Below are positions 54,801-63,800 of a DNA stretch of 64,000 nt, in pieces. Every line of letters starts with the position of its first letter. The first letter of the stretch is position 1. The notes under the pieces are model-generated. The model saw nothing but the letters and a program-made list of their open reading frames with translations, was not told where the DNA came from and did not search any database. Source of the stretch: Paraspadella gotoi (Eukaryota; Chaetognatha). The position numbers and the translations under genes are program-made. The DNA lies in assembly GCA_051294375.1 (NCBI GenBank), contig CM119263.1:12067130-12131129 (forward strand). Direction: 5' to 3'.

Positions 54801-57800
54801 TTTCAAAAATATTTATGTTTTTTGCGTCAAAATTAGAAAAAAAGTAATAAAATTATCGAAAGATTGATGATGATGGATGATGTTAATTAAATAGTTATTC
54901 TATTATTTCACATACTTATGATCACAAATATCGAAAAAAGAAATTATAACTTTTGTATAGACAACTTTATGCAAGCTCACCTAACCTGATCTTAAAAATA
55001 ATCAAAAAATCCGAAAAAAATTTTGCCTTCGATTTATAAATAAATATTAAAAATTCAATATATGGAGTATGGAGTAATATAAAAAATTTTGTCTATTCAA
55101 ATTTTATTAAAAATTGTTCTAATTTTCGTTGAGCAGGTGCTGAATTCAATTTCTTACACTTACAGAGTTAGTTTCCCCCTAAAATAGACTATAATTATCA
55201 AAAAATGTAAATTTAAATTCTTTATTTAATTAGTAAAAAATATAAAAAACATATTCAGGATACGAATTTTCAATTTCCAATTAAAAATAAGTTTTTTTTA
55301 ATGTTAACTAATTAATGATATAATTTTTAAAAAAGATAATTATTTCTTTAATCAACTTTTGTAAGGAAACTGAATCTGTTCTCAGAATTTAAAAAAAAAA
55401 CATTTTAAAATTTTGACATTTTATAAGGGTAGCACTATATACAAAATAAGCTAACCTGGGCTACTATATTTAGTAAAAAAAAATTAATGTCAGATTAGTA
55501 TTCACTAATATGAATAGTTTCAAGATATAATTTTTTTTCTGAAAAAAAACAGCAAACAAATAATTGCAGGAATGGTTGCAAAAATATCTTATAGTCAACA
55601 ATAAACGTGAACAAAAAAGGAAATAAAAAAAAGAAAAAGAGATCGGGAGACAAAGTCAAGCAACTCCGTCCACATGAGACGGCAACTCAATCACGGGACT
55701 TCGGGAAGCGAGCAGGTCCCCGTTGTCGATATAAATGCTAAATTATTTGATTTCAAACATTCACTTACCCTCTTAAACATGTATTTTGCTTTTCCATTTA
55801 AACTTATTTCCACTTATTTCCATCAATCTTGATTTCCAACCCAATCACACACTTTTAATTAACGTTCAAATCTGAGATGATATAAGTGTCTCACCGACAA
55901 GATAATGGGGTGACCGAGAGACGGACAAACTTAACTAATGAGCCAGAATCTCTTATTAGCAGATCCGGTTAAAAAAACCTCTTCTTTCTTTCCTTACCCC
56001 ACAATGTGTCTCTTTCTGTCTTTTTTGAATCAATCCATCAATCAATCAATAAATGGATTACCGCTGGCTAATATAATGGTTACTATCTAGGAAAAGGTAT
56101 ATCACATAATTTAGTTATTCAATAAAAAGTATACAAAACATGGATAAAAGATTCTTAATATTTGGTATGCCCTTTCTCGGCATTGACTACTATCTATATT
56201 CATCTGGCATGCTCTTATACAGCAAATTGAGGTATGACCGTGAAATGTGTTTCCATATCTTAACGCAATTTTTTTTCAGCCCAATTTTAATGTTGAGCGT
56301 CTTTCCCTTTTTTAGTAGAGCTATAATAGCATTTTTTTTAAACCAAAAAAAGGTGCAAGACCTTTAGCATGCCAAATTTAAAAAAATTAAACTCTTGAAA
56401 TAAAAATAAATAATTAAATACTAAAAATAGTAGAAAATTAAACAAATTTTTCACCATTTTCATTAAAAGTAACCTCCTGTAACTTCTAAACGATTGACCT
56501 ACAAAAAAATGGAAGGAAGCTTCTGAAAAAAAATCAATATAAATTCTGGAAATATTCTGATTTTTTTAAATCAAAAAAGTTTTCTAGTAATATATCCTTT
56601 ATACAAAATGTGAATAACTTTTTTTCTAGATAGTAGATTTAACCGTTAGGGTTAGACAGGCCGCGGGCGATGGAGATGTCGTGGCACGTGAACTGAGAAA
56701 ACTGAGGGAAAACTTAGGATGTGGAAGACGATGCCGCGAGTAGTTCACCGTGTTGGCAATAAACTCTCGTTGTAATCCGTCGATTTTTATTTACCTTTTG
56801 TAAATGTTTGAAAACATAAACAATCGATATTTATTTGTTGCCCACAAGTTCCCGAACTTCGGATCGAGCTGTAGTTCCGTCACTACAGTTGGATAACGCC
56901 CCGGGCGCGCTTAATGTGGAATCAGTCAGGGCGCGAACCCGGTTGGGAGGAGCTCGTGCTAGCTCCGGCGCCATAGGTGCTTCTGATTCTCGGACGAGTA
57001 ACTGGGTATGAAATACTACCGCTACAGGATAGGGTTTGGATCGGGGCCTGGTTTAGAATTAGAGTTGAGTTGAAATTTCCAGCTGGCGATGGAATGGAGT
57101 AGGTTTAGGTTAAGGACGCGAAGCCGAGTCGCCGAAAATTCCAATGGACTTGCAAAACAGACCGGGATAAAAACAAAATTAAAAATATAAATGAAAGAAA
57201 GAAAAATAGAGATCTAAATCTAATAATACCACTTTCCTTAGTTCGATAGAGACTTGATTTTCTCTTAATATTGTAATTATAGAACGGAGCCAAGAAGCAA
57301 TCATGTGCGTTTCAAGTATAAAAGCAAAGGATGTTTCTGCTTCTATTTTAAAAAACCCAGTGCATATCGGTAAGATAAAAATTAAAGTTATTAATGTTCA
57401 GTTGAAAAAGTACCACTGACGGAGGTATAAATGGAACATCATTAAACAAAATTGCAATTATTTCAAAAGTCTTGCCAAGCCAAAGTCTTTCATGCCCTCA
57501 TTCAATCATCACAAGGTATCAGCCAAGGTTGAACTGATTCAAGCATATATGTAATAAAAGTAATATATATGAAAATCAATATTATTGAAATAATTCAGCG
57601 TATTATATTATTATCATTTTAAATTTTTTTTATTATTTTTATAAGTATACCTAATTTTATTAGTATAATTATTTTTGATAATTTGCAAAATTACATATTT
57701 CACTATTTTCTATTTTTATATTTTAAAGGCTTTACTATTTAATCTAAATTATTTAATTACATATAAATTGCATTTAAAAAAATTAATATAATTGAAAAAA

Positions 57801-60800
57801 TTAAATAGGTCAAATATTATTACTTTTTAAAGATTGTATGAAATTTAAATATTTATAATCTTAAAAGCTTAATTAAAATCTAATCTAGTTTTAAAAAAAT
57901 TTATTTTATTTATAAAGAAAATTATTATAAAAATAAATAAATTATTTATGTTTAATGAAAAATTTGCAAATTATTATTATATGTACAGAAAGGAAATTGA
58001 TTTTTATAATAAAAATAACTTATTTTTTGGTTATTTCTATTTAATATAATATTTAATATTTTTTTTCTTTCGGTCTTTTAAAATTTATGAAAGATTTTAG
58101 TGACCGAGAGAAATAGCGTCGCCATGCCTCGTCTCTGCCCCTCAGTCCAACTTAGTGAGCTCAGTGGGTCTGTGAGATTTTACCGTCAATTGCCTGCTTT
58201 CCGGAACTTCGGACCCGGCGATAGGCTACTACAATATCATAAAAGAAAAATATAAGAAAAGAAAAAAAAATAGCAAAATAAAAAAGAAAAGTTAATTACA
58301 AAATTAAGGTATATTTTAAAAAAAAATGAAAATAATCAATGACGGTGATAGCGCGCAGAAGTCTTGATCAATACTATGGGAACTAAAACAGGATGTAGTC
58401 GGGCATTGCCTAGGTTCACCCGCCTATAAGTAGCGGTAGCCGACCAAATTTCAAATTTTATTTTTAATGGGAACAGTATTAAACGAATCCATTATTGGTA
58501 TTAGTTATGTGTTAAAATATTTTTTTTGAAAAAATGTTCCGAACCATTCGCTAATTAAAATTATTATTTTGCTATATAATGTAATTTTTTTTTTATATTT
58601 TAAGTTTTTTTAATTGATTCTGATAGAGCTGAAAAAGTTGAGCAAAAAATTACTTGAAAATTAGCAAAAATCTTATTAAAATTGTCGGATGAGGATGAGT
58701 TTTTTCCTAATTTTGACCCACTTATCAAAATATTGAAAGAATAATTATACTTTGTGTAGACAACTTTATAAGCTATATGAATCTGCTTTTAAAAATACAA
58801 ATAAAAAAAAAATTGACATTTCCTATTTATAAATAAATATTAAAAAATTAGCCATTTTAAAAAATTTGGTCATTGTCAATGGACCAAATTGAAAGTTTCT
58901 CAGAAATGTATGAATTTTCATTGGGAAGGTTCCCAAATCAAACTTCTGACCCACCCCATTGACAAAGATGCTCTACTATAAGCATGACACTTTCAGTTGT
59001 GACCCTGTGGCTCATTGAGTAAAGCCATCAGTTCATGACCACTAGGTACCGGTTCAATCCCAACCCAGTACCTACCCTGTGGGAAGCGTGAGGACAGCCG
59101 TAAGCTGCCTTGGGGGCATGACAATCCCTCAAGCATGGTTCCAAGCCCAGGGATCCGTTCCATGCGGCTAGAGAGGGTTATAGAAGTTACGGACAGTCAT
59201 CTTTAGCCCACTGTACGCCTTATCCACAAGGCTAAGTGTATTTATAGCTTAGAAGAGGATCGACACGGGTAGATTTTCCATCGAGCTTGCAGTGTTGCAA
59301 TCGCATTAGTCGATTCCATCCTTGAGTCATTCGCCCGATCCTCTGATCCGTTTTCAATTCTCGAAGGTTAAAGGTCTTTTGATGATGACTAAGGTCATCT
59401 TAATGACTGTGGTCAATTAGAGTTAATAGGAGTCACCCGAGAAGGAAGGTGGCCTGTGGTAAGTCGCCTCTTAGTTTAATAATCCGCTGTTATTGTTTTT
59501 CAGTGAATTTTTTTTGACTCTATATTTTGGGGAGGAACAACTTTTTCGATAGATCAAGCGATTAATTACTATGGCAATACTAAAGCGTTTTATTTTGCTG
59601 ATCGGCTCACTATTCAGGATGTTGCCGATGAAGAAAGCGGCTATGATGCCGTTTGCAAGGTAGATTTAAAACAAAATAAATAAAAAAAAAAGTTTGAGCA
59701 AACAATGTCAGAACCCTCATGATACTCCTAATATTACTATTTTGCTTTAAGAGGAAGGTTTGTTCACCGTACCATGCGTGAACTTAAATGTGATACAGCT
59801 CTGACATCAAGAAAGACATCGTAGCTACGGTTAATGAAATTCGTTGTTCAAAAGAAACAACCTATTCTCCTTTAATGATAATTCTTATAAAATATTTATA
59901 ATTCTTTTGTCATTTTAATAGAATTTATAAGTTTTGAATCAAAAACCCTGTAGGAAAGTCGCTTTTAAAGAAAATTTATTTGTAATTTACAAAGTAATTA
60001 CATTTTAAACATAGGGAAAAGTTTATAGATGGTTTTGCTCTTTTTAAGAAAAGTCGATTTACAGTTAAATCTTCTTATGGTGGACTAAAATTCACCAAAG
60101 TCTCATAGCGGCCGTTGGTGTACGAGGCAAGTCATTTGCTTCCCAACCCAAAGGTCAAGGGTTTTATCCCGTATAGAGGACGCGCCGCTTAACTCGCCTG
60201 TAATACGGTGGGCCTTGTTTTGCCCAGAACGACCCTATTTTATCTTAAAATCGGAATTAACTTAATTTATTTGGCTAAAGATTGGTTAGAAGTATAGATT
60301 AGGGATTGTTTTATAAGTTTAAAAATTTATTTAAATTAAATATTATAGTTAAAATTTATTCGGAAAACAAAGGAAAGGGGCACTCTCTCCAAATGAATAG
60401 TTTTGGGTAATTATTGTTTGAAAGCGCTTTCAATGTTTACTTAATTCGGGTAAAATACTATAACTTTGTTCTTAACTGAAAAAAATCAATTAAGGTTTAT
60501 AAATCAGTGCGGAAAAAATCCTTTCTCGGTTACCCTATTGTGAGACATTGCTGCAGAATAATGGTAGACTATTACGCCTGGAAGCCCCCCGGAACCTCCG
60601 TCAACTTTCTTTTTCTTCATCCCAGGTAAATTTGATTCAAAAAAATTTACATACTTTTTACTTACTTTTTACACAATTTTTAATAAAAGGAAAAATACTG
60701 TAAAAGTGTATTATATCTTTAATTTTTAGCCAACCAAATTCAAAATTTAATGGGAACAGCAATAAACAAATGGTTATCAATACTCCTGATAGTGTTAAAA

Positions 60801-63800
60801 TATTTTTTTGAAAAATGATCAAATCAATACTAATTCCCTCTTCAAAATTATTATAATCTGGTGTGTCCATCGAGTTAAAGCTTTCCTTAACATTGCCCAA
60901 GAGGGTCATTAGATTCATGGATTATCTCAATGTTCGAGCCCTTAGTTGTCATTTAGAAAGTGAAATGGGCCAAGTAATCCGCCGGTAGTCTGGATTCTGG
61001 ACGCCATGACTACTCTGTCTCAACATGAGGTAACACACAGTTAAAGCTTTGAGATTGCCTTGTAGAAAAGTGAGATGGACTGGGTAACCCGCCAGTAGGC
61101 AGGGCCTGCCTCCAGATCCAAAACTCTTGACTCCATAACACATATACTGTGTATAATGTAAATTGTATATGTATATATAAATTAGGTCACGTGATCAGAA
61201 TTTTAATGCGGCATAGTTCGTGTAATGCTTGCTTATTTTTGTTGATTTTTAGTTGCGCCGCAAGTCCTCGCGCAGCAACTCTATAACCCACTTTTCAGTC
61301 GGTATGTCTGTCTGTCGATCTGTCCCACTTACGTTAAAAATGCTCATAACTCGCCTGTTCATTTGTTAAGTGACTGCTAGCGCCGCCATCAGGAAATCCT
61401 AAAACAGAATAAAAGACCAAAATTCCGATGCAGTGCGTGTCATAAATACATTGCAGCCATATCATGTCGTGTTATGTAATAAAATAAATAAATAATAAAA
61501 AATAAAATAAAATAATAAAATAATAAATAGATACACATGAAAATAAAGTCACTGTGGCGCAACACAATTGGATGAACCGATCTTGTTAAAAGATAAGTGA
61601 TAAACCATAAGATTATTTTTGGGCATGTATTTTATATTTGTTTTGCCAAATAACCACCAAAGAATGCTTCTCGATAGAAAGTCAGTGTAGCGCAACACTC
61701 TTGAACTTCGGTTTTTTAAAAAAATTGGCCCTACACTTATTAGGATGCCAGGTCCCATAGAATCAAAAATTTACAGTGAGTACATGCTCGAACGAAAATT
61801 TAGACATTTTTAAGTTTACTTTCAATGGACAAAAAAAATCTCTTATGGCTCTATACCCTAGTAATTAATTTATATATAGTCGGTCCGCCACCACAATCTT
61901 GTCGGGCATTCACTTATATCATGTCAGAACATGGAATTATGATAAATTATGTCTGTCTGTCCGTCCGTCCCACTTTAGCAAAAAATTCCAATTACTTGTG
62001 ATTGGATGGATGGATTGGAATGACATTTTGTGTGTGGGTACTGAGTAAGGAAGTGTGTGATTGAGCTGGATATGAAGTTTTGATGGAATCGTGCGAGTGG
62101 AAATGAGTTTAAATGGAAAAAATAAAAAAAATCTATTTCACTATTTGAACACCAATTACTCATGAGTGGACGGGGCGATTGACTTGAAATTTTTTAAGTG
62201 GGTAGGAAAGTGTGTGATTATGCTGGAAATCAAGTTGGAATCGATGGAATCGTCTGAGTGGAAATGATTTTAAATAGAAAAAACAAAAAACCTGTTTCAC
62301 TAATTGATTATGCTTCTTTTTCGTTTTATATTAAATGTAAATGCGAGATGTATTGATTAATCAAATAATTAATCAGTTAATTAATCAATTAGTCAATTAA
62401 TTAACAAATAATTAATCGGTAAATTAATCAATTAATTAATCAATTTATTAGGTTATCTATTAATTAATTATTCAATCAATCAATTTATTTATAAATTAAT
62501 TAATTATTTATTCAATCAATCAATCAAGTCAATCGTTATAAGCATTATTGTCGTCGCCATCATCGTCATCGACGAAAAGACCTAAAAACATACATTTCGG
62601 ATTAAATTAATTAATTTATATAATATAAATGATATAATAATGTTTTTTGTTGCGCCGCGAGTATTTTTTGGTCGATCTGTCTGTTAGTCGGTATGTCTTT
62701 CCGTCGGTATGTCTCACTTACTTTAAAAATTCATTATGGTGGACTAAAATTCACCAACCATCAGCGGCCATTGGTGCCGGAGGCAAGTCATTTCCGCCCC
62801 CAACCAAAGGTCCGGGGTTCTAGCCCGGTGGTCGTCTGGCAGTTAAGAGGGACGGGGCGCTTAATCCGCCTAACATGGTGTTACAGCCTGATCCGCAAGC
62901 TCAGGGTCTGCTTATATTGAACTGGTTCTGTCACTAAACACAACATAAATTACTGTCTCTTCACTTGGTGAGCCCGACTTCCGAACGCAACAGCAACAAC
63001 AACACTTTCAGGCGACATGCCTCAACCTGGCGATGCACTTTCCGCCCACAACACATCAGGCGACATGCCTCAACTTGGTGACGAACTTTCCACCAACACA
63101 CAACAATTCACTGAAGAGACGCAACAGACTTCTCCCTAAGGGGAGGGGGATGTATGGTGGACTAAAATCCGCCTGAAACATGGATGTGTCAGGAACTGAT
63201 CCGAAGCTCAGGGACTGCTTATATTGAACGGTTTTGTCACTAACACATAACAATATTACTGTCTCTTCAAGCATACTAATTTGCCTACAGCTTGGTTGCT
63301 TATTTTTAGACAGAAAAAAACTTTAAAAAACTTCAGGGAAGCCTAAAACTAAAAGGAATAAAAGAATGGAACTTCGATGCAGTGCATGTCATAAATACAA
63401 GGACTAAAAAAGTTTCGATGTCAATGTCATGACACATCAAAAATAAAGTTACTGCGGCGCAACACATTGGAATCACCGTTTCTTGTTTCTAATTTTTATT
63501 CTTTGATTTTTTTCAAATAACAGCCAAATACTAGCCTAAAAGTAAATTTATTTGAATCTGTTAGGAAATGTTTGGCTAACCATCAAGAAGAATATCTATA
63601 AAAATCTCAGAGACATACAACACCAATGGGATATTGCCCACAAAACAGATCCATTGATTGCAGAAACTTACAGGTGCATTCAAAGTTAATAAAAATTAAG
63701 GTTATTTGTTTCAGAGTCATGATTTTGGCAGAAGATTTAGTAGTTAATAGTTTGATTTGGTCTTTTCATGCCAATAATATAAAAGGAAAACAAATTATTT

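Larger units (their letters stand above)
52137..61871 (+). repeat. 9-kb direct duplication, second copy
   Basis: Collinear with 39348-48493. The first about 2.5 kb has very many single-base gains and losses; the later part is closer. It shares the TRIM insertion and its AACGT duplication, the interrupted SINE, and damaged exons 15-16. It lies inside the intron between exons 18 and 19. Confidence 0.94.
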
